This document shows positions 43,171-54,009 of a DNA stretch of 64,000 bases, in pieces. Every line of letters begins with the position of its first letter. Position 1 is the stretch's first letter. This stretch comes from Siphonodentalium dalli (taxonomy: Eukaryota > Mollusca > Scaphopoda > Gadilida > Siphonodentaliidae), in NCBI GenBank assembly GCA_032622095.1, contig CP136061.1, positions 238,750,609 through 238,814,608 on the forward strand, in the 5' to 3' direction. A program made the translations under genes and the position numbers. The notes under the pieces were generated by a model. The model was not told where the DNA came from. It saw nothing but the letters and a program-made list of their open reading frames with translations, and did no database searches.

Positions 43171-43875
43171 CGACCCAGCATCACCAAATTCACCTTCTGG
43201 GAACCGCATTCTGTTTAGACCTCAACTGTTATGGGAGACATAAGAACAGATTTAAGTTCCCCAGTTTAAGTTGTTGATGTTCAGTTGTTCACCCACAGGC
43301 CTGCAGCTTTCAAAATTAGTTTGCCTGGATTGTCCTTGGGTAACCCATAGCATAGGTTAGCAGGAGAGTTACACAGACTGTTATAATCACTACAACTGGT
43401 ATTATTAACTACAGATGGGTAACTCATTGAACTACCATAATAAATTTGAATGTCTCATTTTGGGACTTTGTTGAGTAAAAATTAAGGTGATATTAGTTAT
43501 CGCGAGACTGCATTTATAAATCTTTGGCACAACCTGTTTTTCGTTTGCGGCATTTTAATTTTAGATAACCTCCAGGCGAACTGAAAGGTCTTCAAATTTC
43601 GCCTAAAATTTGCAGGCCTGCACCCATTAGTCACCTTGATTTAATATGCATTTTATCTTCTACAAATTAGGAGGATGTAGAAACTGAACAGAAGGGAAAA
43701 AGTTACTAAAAATAATTTCAGACTATAGATACTTCTTAGAAGATGAGGCCTAAGCACAATGAGGTTCCCAGAGGGTGAATTTAGTGATGCTATCCCGCTG
43801 TGCGGGGTAGTATCGCTAAATTCACCCTCTAAGGACTTCATTCTGCAAATGTCAGACACACTATTTTTAGGCTTG
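43171..43875. mobile_element. hAT-H10, interrupted by N2
   Basis: It starts in module 1 (AGCATCACCAAATTCACCTT). It is split at GTTCACCCA by N2, then continues TTAGTCACCTTGATTTAATA, GAAAAAGTTACTAAAAATAA, module 2 and GACACACTATTTTTAGGCTT plus G. The left end is missing. Confidence 0.8.
43296..43620. mobile_element. N2, 325-bp insertion with CAGGCCTGCA ends
   Basis: Terminal inverted repeats CAGGCCTGCAGCTTTC and AAATTTGCAGGCCTG. CACCCA is duplicated on both sides (43290-43295 and 43621-43626). Intact hAT-H reads GTTCACCCATTGGTCACC at this point, so the interruption is certain. The ends look hAT-like, but only 6 bp of duplication can be matched; 2 bp may have been lost. Confidence 0.78.
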
Positions 43876-44135
43876 AATTTCAAGGCAGAAAAGAAAGCCA
43901 CAAAATAGCTTAATAAAAACAATATTTAAACGACATTAAATTTTAAGCTTACCTATACTAACCCTAAATTTTCCGACATGTAACCCCAGCCAGACAATTA
44001 AATTTCTTTTGCCTCAAGTCATTAAGACTTGTGACAGCTGCTGATAATTACATGTAGTTCAATGGGACAAGGACGTGTCTACTGCAAAACCTTCACCATG
44101 AACTCATTTTGTTCACATATAGAAGTATTGGTGCT
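43876..44135. other. unique stretch, no gene seen
   Basis: No recognisable feature before the SINE. Confidence 0.4.
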
Positions 44136-44147
44136 TCTGAACCATGT

Positions 44148-44462
44148 CCAGGGGCCTCGGTGGCTCAATCGTTTAGGGGTACCACTCCAAGCCGTTTTGC
44201 CCTCCAGCGCTGGCGATAAGGGTTCAAATCCACATGTTTCCATCATGGACTTTGTAACTCGAAATCGTTATCTGGTGGAGTTGCCAGTTACTCGCCGATG
44301 GCCGGTGGTTTGCCGCACATGGTTGACGAGTCTATAAGCCATTGAAATCACTGTTAGATTAGTCGGAATTGTTCGGATTTCCTCCACCACTAAAACTGGC
44401 AATGTTGTGATATGGCCTTAGTTGCTAAAGCGACAATAAACCCCAATCAATCAATCAATAAA
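44148..44462 (+). mobile_element. SINE1, tRNA-derived
   Basis: The head has an A-box-like TGGCTCAATCGTTTAGGGG and a B box GGTTCAAATCC (44221-44231). The centre contains CCTCCACCACTAAAACTGGC, which I recall from animal SINE central domains. The tail is GCTAAAGCGACAATAAACCC followed by (CAAT)n. An exact 12-bp duplication TCTGAACCATGT flanks it (44136-44147 and 44463-44474), indicating LINE-mediated insertion. Confidence 0.92.
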
Positions 44463-44580
44463 TCTGAACCATGTTCATATATGAAATATTTAGTGAATGA
44501 CTATATTAACTGTGTTAGTAAACTGACCATTATGTCAAGTACACAAGGTTATATCAAGGCATGGTACTTTAGGCTTATCA

Positions 44581-44720
44581 TCTATATATATATAAAGTAA
44601 TAGGATCTGTCTGTCCATCCATCCGTCTGTCTGCATTTTTCTCCCAGACAGCTGGTCCGATTTCAACCAAATTTGGTGTGGTGACTCGGGGTATCCTGGT
44701 GGAGGTTATAAGTTAACGAT
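44581..44720 (+). mobile_element. Helitron-type 5' end fragment
   Basis: TCTATATATATATAAAGTAA follows an A. It leads into a CTGTCTGTCCATCCATCCGT-rich tract and TTTCAACCAAATTTGGTGTG. A 5' TC after A, with this AT then CTGT layout, resembles animal Helitron left ends. The right boundary is not determined. Confidence 0.45.
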
Positions 44721-45034
44721 GTTAATTTTTCTAAATTTGTTTTAAATAAATAAATTTAAAAACAAACAAATTTAAAATATGCTCACTATGGGCCTATTTC
44801 AGAATCAAATAAGACTAATGTGAATCTATTTGCACGAGGAAATGTTGCAGCAGATATGTACGCTCTTTATATAAGTGTTTTCACTGTGGCCTGCACCATC
44901 CAACAGAATATAACAGGTATACGTCCACTATGGGCTTATTCCAGAATCAAATAAGTGTACACATGCCACACCCGAAGCTGAATAAAGGCTCCCTTCCTGC
45001 TTCAGCTAGCATATAATAAAACTGTATGATTGCA
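44721..45034. other. unique stretch with a short repeated phrase
   Basis: CACTATGGGCCTATTTCAGA plus ATCAAATAAG (about 44785) recurs as CACTATGGGCTTATTCCAGA plus ATCAAATAAG (about 44928). No gene seen. Confidence 0.45.
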
Positions 45035-45240
45035 TTAACCCTTTCAGTGCCAGGTCCGATTTTTGTATCGACCCATATACCCTGTGCCAATGCATTCTCT
45101 TATATATGCGAGTCGACCATAGGTCGCCTCGCATATATAAGAGAATGCATTGGCCTAACAATTTTTCATCATTTGATATTATTTTTTACAGTTTTAATAA
45201 TTTTTCTTATATTCTTTAACAGACTTATTTTGTAGGTACC
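45035..45240 (+). mobile_element. PalF1, right part lost
   Basis: TTAACCCTTTCAGTGCCAGG is the left terminus. One perfect PalA-type hairpin core lies at 45085-45153, followed by a diverged A/T spacer ending TCTTTAACAGACTTATTTTG. No second core or right terminus. Confidence 0.8.
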
Positions 45241-45900
45241 TAATACATAGACGGAACCACACAGCATGTGAATCTGGTCAAGGTTATCGTACAAATTAAA
45301 ATTGACTCTTACCGCTGAATGAAACAATCAAATTAGCCTTGACTGCAATCATTGTCTAGCGCAGTATAAACATGTAATAATATGGGGTTTTGCCATCAAA
45401 ATATTCACACAATCTGCCACTACTGTGACAAATATGCCAGTGCTATTATAACAAATGTGTCATCAGACACTGCCTCCATTCTAGAAACTAATGTTATGAA
45501 ACACAATACTTTGGGCGTTTATAATTATTCTGCCGTGGCCATGTGAAAGCGACACACTCTCGCGGCGATGACAAAAAGTTTATTCGCTAGATAACCGCGC
45601 CGGCCGCGCCGCTTCCATTTGTAAGCGGCTTTATACAAGTTTAACAGAATGAGAGAGAGAATTAAGTGCGGGAGTCGCACTGAAAGTTGGCAGCATGGTG
45701 CTGGCACTCGGAATTGTCAAAAATCCCCAAATATTATAGTACCTTGATGTCCACAATGCTCTCAACTATATAGAACTGTTCAATTATACACCAACCGGCT
45801 TACCAAATATCCCATAGTCTGTGGATAATTGTACATAATTAATCTATCTCCTTTCATATTGCACTGTTTATATAGGGTAGCTGGAAGAGAACCACCTAGG
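45241..45900. other. unique stretch with CpG-rich patch at 45535-45720
   Basis: The patch contains CTCTCGCGGCGATG, CTAGATAACCGCGCCGGCCG and GCCGCTTCC, far more CpG than neighbouring DNA. On the minus strand TGTATAAAGCC (about 45626-45636) could be a TATA-like element leading into it. Frames are short and I do not recognise a product. Confidence 0.35.
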
Positions 45901-45925
45901 TCATGCTGCTCCTATACAATTTTGT

Positions 45926-46732
45926 GGATGTGGTAGCCCAGTGGGTAGAGTGTCGGACTTGTAATGGTGTTAACCCTTTACCCAACAGAAGGGCCCTGTG
46001 CCAATGCATTCTCTTATATATGCGAGTCGACCATAGGTCGCCTCGCATATATAAGAGAATGCATTGGCTTAACACATTAAAAATTATAAAATTGTTAAAG
46101 AATGTAAGAAAAAATGGTAAAAAGTGTTAAAAAAAGATTTTTTTTAGGCCAATGCATTCTCTTATATATGCGAGGCGACCTATGGTCGACTCGCATATAT
46201 AAGAGAATGCATTGGCACAGGGCATAACTGTAACTATCACAATGTGGTCAAGGAGCCGATTCCAATGATATCCATATTTGTATGGTTCTATTGAGACAGA
46301 CCGAAGATATTTTAGGCTGTTGAAGCTTTATTTGGCCGGTTTTGGCCGGTTTGTTGGGTAAAGGGTTAATGCACCGGCGTGAGTTCGCGCCTCGCTCGGT
46401 GGACTATTGTCTCCACAACAGTGGCTTGGCCGAATTGAGCGGTGTGTGTGCTATATATAGCCACACGCTGTTTCAAATCTCGCGCCAGGTTCTGACCCTT
46501 GGGCAAGGTCACTTGTACTGTGCTCGCTTCGTCGTACCTAGACGAGAAATAGGTACCTGGTTGTTGGGTATCCGTAAGCCGCTCTAGTGAAGCGCCTGTA
46601 AAATGGCAGCAGGCACAAGACTCGGCATTACTCATAAAAAACAGCTGGGGTAATAATGTAAGCGCTTAGAGCTACACCAGGGATTAAGCGCTATATAAAT
46701 GATATGCATTATTATTATTATTACAATAAGAT
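45926..46732 (+). mobile_element. SINE2, tRNA-derived, interrupted by PalA11
   Basis: A-box region TAGCCCAGTGGGTAGAGTG (about 45933) is separated by PalA11 from the B-box-like GTGAGTTCGCGCC (about 46379). Body and tail: GTAAGCGCTTAGAGC, AAGCGCTATATAAATGATAT and (ATT)n. The flanks share AATTTTGT (45918-45925 and 46733-46740). Without PalA11 it is about 405 bp. Confidence 0.88.
45969..46369 (-). mobile_element. PalA11, full-length, nested in SINE2
   Basis: TTAA at 45969-45972 and 46366-46369 splits the SINE between its A and B boxes. Both cores are perfect; one change near the asymmetric end (GGAGCCGATTCC). Confidence 0.95.
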
Positions 46733-46740
46733 AATTTTGT

Positions 46741-49022
46741 TTGATGTTTTGTCAATATTTTATTGTGCAAATAAACATATTATTATATTATATCGCTAGC
46801 CCGTCACCCATCCAAGGACTAACCGAGCTCGATGTTTCTTAAATTCGGTGATCAGACTAAGCGTCTAATGACTCTGACCAAGATATCTTAAGACCTCTCT
46901 TGCAGAGAAGTCATTGGCTTTCTATATTTACACCAAGACTTAGTAACATGGTAACTCATCTATGTATTAATTAATAAAACAACCATCCAATCAAAGATAA
47001 CAGCAACAGCAACATTCTTGAATTATTTGATCTAAGCATAAAACTGAGATTAAAGCTACATTTTATGTTAAGACAGCTGCTGGAGTCTTGGAGTCTGAAA
47101 TTTTTTTGTTCCTGTACATTCCTTGTATAAAAAAAACATAAATGTGCATCTAACCTAGAAATTCCGCCCTTGAACTTGAGGCCAAGTATTCTAAAAAGTA
47201 TTGGAATTTGTGACAGTTTTGTGTGAAATAATATATATAGGATCGCAGGGTGGGGGATGGAATATAGAGCACATTGGTGAATTAAGCACGTGAGTCATAA
47301 TGTACGTCCTCAACAACTTTCAAGCTCTATATCTTCGTCACTGTCAGACGGATTTTACTGATCTTCGGTATGTTGATATCTCAGCCATGTGTTGTCAGAT
47401 AATTGAAATTTGGTAGGGAGGTTTGCCATCTGACGATTCTTTCAAATTGCTAAACTTTAGTGGAAAGCCACCTTGACGGGTTGATGGGGGGGGGGATACT
47501 CTGGGTGGTGCACTTGCTGTGATCTTGTACTCTTTGTGTTTGCCAGTTTTCAGTCCTAACCTGGAGATGGAAGCGATTGCTCTCGCACCTGTATGCACTT
47601 GCAATTTTTAATTCACGGGTGCTAAAATTTGCACTCGTCCCTCTCGTCGCACTCGTCCCTCTCGTCGCACTCGTCCCTCTTGTAAAAATGTTTATGATCA
47701 CTGTAATCATTGATTCAATATTGAATGAACTATTTGAATGCATATTTAGAACCTTTCCCATCTCAGTTAAATTATGGGCATGTGAAGGTGTAACTGGACA
47801 TAGGCCTTCCCACAATGGCATTTTGTTTGAGAAAAACCCAACTTACGATTACACCCGTGTACTGAATTGCGAGGGCTAATAATTAAGTGCTCTCGCTGTG
47901 TTTTCCTCGTGGGAAGGACTGAGTTTTCATCTTTTTTTCGTACTATATGCTTGTCAGATGATTTCTATAATGGCCAGTGATGGTTTTGAGGCTGAATTAC
48001 TGGGTATACATTCTTGGTACATGTATGTACTTATTGTAATTCTTTTATCTTAGGGCTTGATTACATTGCTGTAGATCTGTATAGAGATCTGTGTGAATTA
48101 AGTCACGTGTCGCAGATTACTGTGATCACAATATGATTACTGATGGTGAACGTGTGCTCATCAGTACTTTGGTAATTTACAATTCACTATGAGTCGTGTC
48201 AGTTTAGGCCAGACAAAAAAAATGAATCAACTATCAGCAAACCAAAGCAGTTTATTCTTTCACCAGTTGATAATGGTTACAAGAAAGAATGAAAGTCGCA
48301 TGAGAACAAATCACATAGGAATACACGATAAACAACAGTGTACACAAATATAAATAGGGCTACTTCAACTACGACCCCTATCACATAAATGTGCGGAATT
48401 TCCCATCTAATTACAACTTTGTGAGCATATAATAACAAAATGACCTAGATTATATGCTGCGCTTGTCAATGTCAGTGATAGTGGCCTTGTTATGCTATGC
48501 TTTTGCGGTCGCCCTGTTGTTCACTGAGTGTACTTAAAGGTATTACCAAACTCCAAGAAGAACAAATATTAAAGAGATATACTGTATACAGCTGTATATA
48601 GTAAAAACTTTACTTTAAGTACTTTGTCACCACACGCACCAGCACACAGGTTCTCGATTACACAGTTTGAAATACATGGGTTGAAATGACAAAGAAAGAT
48701 TAAGCATGCATAATCGCCAAGCCCGAGTAACAATTAATCAAATCAGATTTGCCTGTCGCAATGCCTCGGTGTTGACCTTGACTTATAACAGACACAATTT
48801 TTGCTCACCCGAACGAATACCGTTTTCTTTCTGTGTGCATTTCTATATCAACCCGTTTTACACTAGTATGCGTGTAGAACTGTATGCATATCTATAGCAA
48901 TGTAAACGCACCCTCATTTCTGTCTGTGAAAAATATTTCCATTAATTGGTATGCATAGAAATTGATAGGAACTAGTAAATAACTTTTTAGGTATACAGGT
49001 TATCGACTCAAAATATGTTAAT
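46741..49022. other. 2.3 kb of mostly unique DNA, no gene supported
   Basis: A triple 18-bp repeat GCACTCGTCCCTCTCGTC lies at 47632-47685. It produces overlapping open frames of 100 and 123 codons on the two strands, so those frames are not convincing. G run 47487-47495. From 47900 to 49020 I see no repeats; short frames only. Confidence 0.4.
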
Positions 49023-49398
49023 TTAACTCTTTACCCAACAAACCGGCCAAAACCGGCCAAATAAAGATTCAACAGCCTAAAATATCTTCGGTCTGTCTCA
49101 ATAGAACCATACACATATGGATATCATTGGAACCGGCTCCTTGACCACATTGTGATAGTTACAGTTATGCCCTGTGCCAATGCATTCTCTTATATATGCG
49201 AGTCGACCATAGGTCGCCTCGCATATATAAGAGAATGCATTGGCCTAAAAAATGCATTTTTTCTTACATTCTTTAACAATTATATATTTTTTAATGTGTT
49301 AAGCCAATGCATTCTCTTATATATGCGAGGCGACCTATGGTCGACTCGCATATATAAGAGAATGCATTGGCACAGGGCCCTGTTGGGTAAAGGGTTAA
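49023..49398 (+). mobile_element. PalA12, full-length with short spacer
   Basis: TTAA at 49023-49026 and 49395-49398; the left terminus has TTAACTCTTTACC. The spacer is shortened to CCTAAAAAATGCATTTTTTC, and TTC is missing before the right terminus (GGGCCCTGTTGGG). Both cores are perfect. Confidence 0.92.
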
Positions 49399-49786
49399 TA
49401 CTGAAAAATCACTAATAATAATTTTTGGTGGTCTATTATTCGTTGTTTTCCTGATATAGACTTTATCATCTGTATACTATCCAGGGAAGAATCCAGAGAT
49501 AATTTGGGGACGCCTGTTTTCCAGCAGAGGATACATGTATCCCCATATAACTTAATAAGGCTTCTATGCCAAACCAAATATGACATAACATTTCTTATTA
49601 CATAATTCAACATGCAAATAAAGGCTCTATTGCAACTGCAGATATTTGTTTTACATAGCATATTGTTGAATTGCCTTGGAAAATTCAGGTTGACTTAACA
49701 CTGTCCACTAGGAATTTGGGGACATTTGGGCTTCTCGAGTTTGGGCGCCCATACCTGTAACAGGTATCAAAACAGCCCTGGAAACA
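49399..49786. other. unique stretch, no gene seen
   Basis: No recognisable feature. Confidence 0.4.
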
Positions 49787-49894
49787 GTCGGAAATATGGC
49801 TTGTTGCCATGGCAACAAGCCATATTTCCGACTAAATCCTGAAAAATTACCCATAATTCTGCTTAAGGAGTTGATTATTTAGGGCATTACTGTA
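49787..49894 (-). mobile_element. Mar-B13, truncated
   Basis: The first arm is reduced to CAGTCGGAAATATGGCTTGT. The second arm runs to GGGCATTACTGTA but lacks GTGG before TTAAGGAG. Confidence 0.75.
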
Positions 49895-49916
49895 TCTCGT
49901 GGTCCATTGAAATAAA

Positions 49917-50380
49917 CAGGCCTCAAAATATGGTGCTGGTCATTTGCAGAATGAGGTCCCCAGAGGGTGAATTTAGTGATGCCACCCCGCATACCGGGAT
50001 AGCATTGCTAAATTCATCCTCTGCATGGGGACCTCATTCTACATGGTCTCATCTGCTATGGGATACCTTGACACAGATTTGAGTTCCCAGATGGAGAAGA
50101 CGGTGATGTGCATCCTTTGGGCACTTCAATTGTGCATCGTGAAGCCTGTCAATTTGGGGATATATTAGAGAAACTGGACTAAAAAAGAAAATGAAAGTTT
50201 CTAAAAACCTGTTAATAAGGATACTTTCCTGAGAACATGAGCCTATTAAAGCAGAATGAGGTCACCAGAGGGTGAATTTAGTGATGCTAGCCCATACAGC
50301 TTGGTATATAGTGTCACTAAACTCACCATCTGGGGACCTTAATTGTTCTGCAAATGTCCAGCACTATATTTTGAGGCATG
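49917..50380. mobile_element. hAT-H11, complete, 464 bp
   Basis: Ends CAGGCCTCAAAATATGGTGC and GCACTATATTTTGAGGCATG are inverted repeats of about 30 bp. Exact 8-bp duplications GAAATAAA flank it (49909-49916 and 50381-50388). Order inside: palindromic module 1, CATCTGCTATGGGATACC segment, AGAAACTGGACTAAAAAAGA segment, palindromic module 2. This is the best evidence that the family is hAT-type. Confidence 0.92.
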
Positions 50381-50441
50381 GAAATAAAGCCAACAGCTAT
50401 TGGCACAATGAGTGAAGGATCATGCTGTATCAGTACTCGAA

Positions 50442-50596
50442 TAGTAATGCCCTAAATAATCGATTCCTTAACCACAGCAGAATTATGGGTAATTTATCAG
50501 GATTTAGTCGGAAATTTGGCTTGTTGTCATTCATCGAAAAGCTCTCAGTGAGAGCTTTCCGATGAATGGCAAAAAGCCATATTTCCGACTAAATCA
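50442..50596 (+). mobile_element. Mar-B14, right arm truncated
   Basis: TAGTAATGCCCTAAATAATC (the C of CAGT lost) to ATATTTCCGACTAAATCAGC, where similarity stops. Confidence 0.78.
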
Positions 50597-51014
50597 GCCA
50601 TACCCACTGCCATACCATATGTTTAAACTAATTCACTTGCAATATGATTAGGAGGCATCATATATGGGATCATACTAGTGATTGGCTGATTTTTTTCAAT
50701 TTTAAACATCTAAGCTGGTTCCCGGTACTACGTCATGGTTTTCAGTACGCTAACTACTAAATGCCCGCAGACATATCGATCACGAATGTGAGTCTTGTTC
50801 ACTGAGATGGAAAACCAGCCTAAGAATGATATTAATGATGCGTAACTCCTTCTGCCTTAGAAGCTGTGCCCATAATCATCTTACTCACCTTATAGTAATG
50901 ATCTTGGCATTTTAAAACCCCTCGGAGCGCACTCTTAGTAGGATTGGAAGCCGTTGTGATGGAATACATTGTCACGATACGTACATTGCTTCCATCTCTC
51001 TCCTATTCACACAG
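50597..51014. other. unique stretch, no gene seen
   Basis: A good minus-strand donor-like CTATAAG/GTGAGTAAG lies at about 50887-50900, but frames before it contain stops. Confidence 0.4.
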
Positions 51015-51414
51015 TTAACCCTTTACCCAACATACCGGCCAAAAACGGCCAAATAAAGCTGCAACAGCCTAAATTATCTTGGGTCTGTCTCAATAAAACC
51101 ATACAAATATGGATATCATTGGAACCGGCTCCTTGACCACATTGTGATAGTTACAGTTATGCCCTGTGCCAATGCATTCTCTTATATATGCGAGTCGACC
51201 ATAGGTCGCCTCGCATATATAAGAGAATGCATTGGCTTAAAAAAAATCTTTTTTTAACACTTTTTACCATTTTTTCTTACATTCTTTAACAATTTTATAA
51301 TTTTTAATGTGTTAAGCCAATGCATTCTCTTATATATGCGAGGCGACCTATGGTCGACTCGCATATATAAGAGAATGCATTGGTACAGGGCCCTTCTGTT
51401 GGTTAAAGGGTTAA
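51015..51414 (+). mobile_element. PalA13, full-length TTAA MITE
   Basis: TTAA at 51015-51018 and 51411-51414. Terminal changes: ACCCAACATACCGG on the left and GTTGGTTAAAGGG on the right. The interior has the AGCTGCAACAGCC and TCTTGGGTC variants also seen in PalA5. Confidence 0.93.
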
Positions 51415-51536
51415 CCCATTCATTCATTCAACTATAATCTTATCAGATTTACATCTTTGGGTCTCCCGACTCACATTTTATTTCTGTATTGATGAGATTC
51501 ATGTCATTCCATTGTCATGTCTCAGACTGGGTGCTA

Positions 51537-51751
51537 TAGTAATGCCCTAAATAATCGACTCCTTAACCACAGCAGAATTATGGATAATTTTTCCGGATTT
51601 AGTCGGAAATATGGCTTGTTGCCATTCATCGGAAAGCTCTCAGTGAGAGCTTTCCGATGAATGACAACAAGCCATATTTCCGACTAAATCCTGAAAAATT
51701 ACCCATAATTCTGCTGTGGTTAAGGAGTCGATTATTCAGGGCATTACTGTA
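51537..51751. mobile_element. Mar-B15, full-length
   Basis: TAGTAATGCCCTAAATAATC at the left, GATTATTCAGGGCATTACTG plus TA at the right, centre GAAAGCTCTCAGTGAGAGCTTTC. Arms differ at few positions. Confidence 0.9.
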
Positions 51752-51980
51752 TTTCATTTGTTGTGATGCAACAGCTACAGCTCATTGCAAGGCGGAATCC
51801 AGTCTTCATAAAAAGCCAATAACAATTACAAACACTGCTTCCTGATTGGTTATATTTTTGTAAGATCTGAGGTCAATGACATTTTGACAATTTTCCCCAC
51901 GCATACCAATACCGAAAAAAAATAAAAAATAATTTATAATACAGAATACAGGTGACATATTCATAACATATAATTATACT

Positions 51981-52235
51981 TAAGCCTTGAAATAGAGTAT
52001 CTGTCATTTGCAGAATGAGGTTCCCAGAGGGTGAATTTAGTGATGCTACCCCCGCATAACGGGCTAGCATCACCAAATTCACCCTCTGGGGACCTCATTC
52101 TGCTGAGTTGTAAGCAGAATGAGGTCCCCAGAGGGTGAATTTGGTGATGCTAGCCCGCTATGCGGGGTAGCATCACTAAATTCACCCTCTGGGGACCTCA
52201 TTCTGCAAATGACAGACACTCTATTTCAAGGCTTG
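51981..52235. mobile_element. hAT-H12, compact 255-bp copy
   Basis: Ends TAAGCCTTGAAATAGAGTAT and CTCTATTTCAAGGCTTG. Exact 8-bp duplications ATTATACT flank it (51973-51980 and 52236-52243). It contains only the two palindromic modules, joined by GCTGAGTTGTAAGC. It is the minimal mobile form in the window. Confidence 0.93.
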
Positions 52236-52369
52236 ATTATACTCATCGCAATCTAGGAGACATCATCTTTGAGTTTTTATCAGTCAAACTATATTTATTA
52301 CTGACTGTTCATTCACATCATGTTTGTCTTTGTAAATATACTACTGAATACTAAGATTCTTACTGAATT

Positions 52370-52769
52370 TTAACCCTTTACCCAACAGAAGGGCCCTGTG
52401 CCAATGCATTCTCTTATATATGCGAGTCGACCATAGGTCGCCTCACATATATAAGAGAATGCATTGGCTTAACACATTAAAAATTATAAAATTGTTAAAG
52501 AATGTAAGAAAAAATGGTAAAAAGTGTTAAAAAAAAGTTTTTTTTAGGCCGATGCATTCTCTTATATATGTGAGGCGTCCTATGGTCGACTCGCATATAT
52601 GAGAGAATGCATTGGCACAGGGCATAACTGTAACTATCACAATGTGGTCAAGGAGCCGGTTCCAATGATACCCATATATGTATGGTTCTATTGAGACAGA
52701 CTGAAGATATTTTAGGCTGTTGAAGCTTTATTTGGCCGGTTTTGGCCGGTTTGTTGGGTAAAGGGTTAA
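52370..52769 (-). mobile_element. PalA14, full-length TTAA MITE
   Basis: TTAA at 52370-52373 and 52766-52769. Older-looking copy: CGCCTCACATATA, GCCGATGCATTC, GAGGCGTCCTATGG and ATATGAGAGAATG are private changes in the cores. Confidence 0.93.
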
Positions 52770-52949
52770 TGCACCATGCATGCATGCACTCCATATTTAG
52801 AAACAATTTATTATGTCAATCTTTGAAAGCCCCATTGTCAGAAATAAAATATGAGTCAAAGTTCCAGAGACGCAAATGGATAAGATTATATAATCATATT
52901 TTAAAAGAAAGTGCCCATTTACATCAGAATGGATTCTGAAAATCAGTTC

Positions 52950-53110
52950 TTAACCCTTTCATGTCAGGAGTTGTGCTGGTGCAGCATTAAAAAATATTGT
53001 GCCAGCGCATTCTCGTATTTATGCGAGTCTCCCATAGGGAGCCTTGCATATATAAGAGTGCACTGGCTGTCAAGGTAAATATTGTTAGGCCAATGTATTT
53101 TCTTATAGAT
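52950..53110 (+). mobile_element. PalC6, right half lost
   Basis: TTAACCCTTTCATGTCAGGA, core 1 (GCCAGCGCATTCTCGTATTT...AGAGTGCACTGGC), the AAGGTAAATATTGTTAGGCC spacer, then only the first arm of core 2. Confidence 0.8.
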
Positions 53111-53389
53111 AAGATAATTTTTTATATAAAAGTCAGAGGTAAAAACATTATAAAACACAAGCTCTGAAGAGCTTTTGACTGACATAATGTCTGTTTTCTG
53201 TTTATATTTCCTGAACATCCTTTCAAATGATATATATATGTTTCAGGCAACGTTGACTAGTTCTATATTAGAACAGTTTTGTTATTAAAGTTCTGTTTCA
53301 ATGATTTTTAGTGTCATCTAGATCTACTGATCATGTTTAATAGTGAATAAATAGAGAGATTGACATAAGTGTGTGAACAGGTTAATGTT

Positions 53390-53948
53390 GCCGATGGGGT
53401 CATTGTCACAAGGCTCCGGTCACATTCGTAGCCAGCTTTTTAAATTGATCACAAATGTAGCCAGCTTTTCTATGGCGATCACATTTGTAGCCAGCTTTTC
53501 ATATTCAGACGAGCTTTAATGAACACGATCAAGTTCAGTCTATGTAAACATACACTCAGATTCATACTGATACTATTTTTTATATGTGGGTATGTAGTTT
53601 ACTCCAGACTGGATCAAGTTAATCTCATTTTTCTGAGTTGATGGATGAACAACAACTTGAATTTTGTTTTATATTAGTTCATCTAATAATCTGAGGTTTC
53701 CAATCAATGTCGTTGGAATACTCGAATTGTATTCCAATATAAGTTGATAAACGAAGTCAGTTTTGGAGCATGACGTCGACATTTTAGTCACGAACGCGAT
53801 GACGTCATATTTCGCGCCATATAAACCATGGAATTAGAAAAGCTGGCTACGAATGTGATCGCAGATGAAAAAGCTGGCTACATTTGTGATCCATTTAAAA
53901 AGCTGGCTACGAATGTGACCGGAGCCTTGTGACAATGAACCCATCGGC
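53390..53948. mobile_element. MULE-like element with 9-bp duplication
   Basis: The left end is GCCGATGGGGTCATTGTCAC and the right end reads back as GCCGATGGGTTCATTGTCAC; arms pair for over 100 bp. Exact 9-bp direct repeats GTTAATGTT flank it (53381-53389 and 53949-53957). Within each arm, three direct GTAGCCAGCTTTT units alternate with ATCACA. Long inverted repeats with 9-bp duplications suggest the Mutator superfamily. No transposase; the interior has TGACGTC motifs. Confidence 0.85.
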
Positions 53949-54009
53949 GTTAATGTTATTCATGAGTTTGTTGTGATGTGATGTTAAACGAGAACCATAG
54001 GTTCCATGT

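Noticed and set aside
44151-44235. tRNA gene
   Set aside because: A- and B-box-like motifs belong to a SINE head with a long body, a tail and a 12-bp target duplication; no cloverleaf-capable tRNA.
47450-47879. Overlapping 123- and 100-codon frames on opposite strands
   Set aside because: Both are kept open by the triple 18-bp repeat at 47632-47685; no splice or domain support.
50887-50900. Possible exon before CTATAAG/GTGAGTAAG on the minus strand
   Set aside because: The sequence upstream of the donor has stops in the relevant frames within a few codons.
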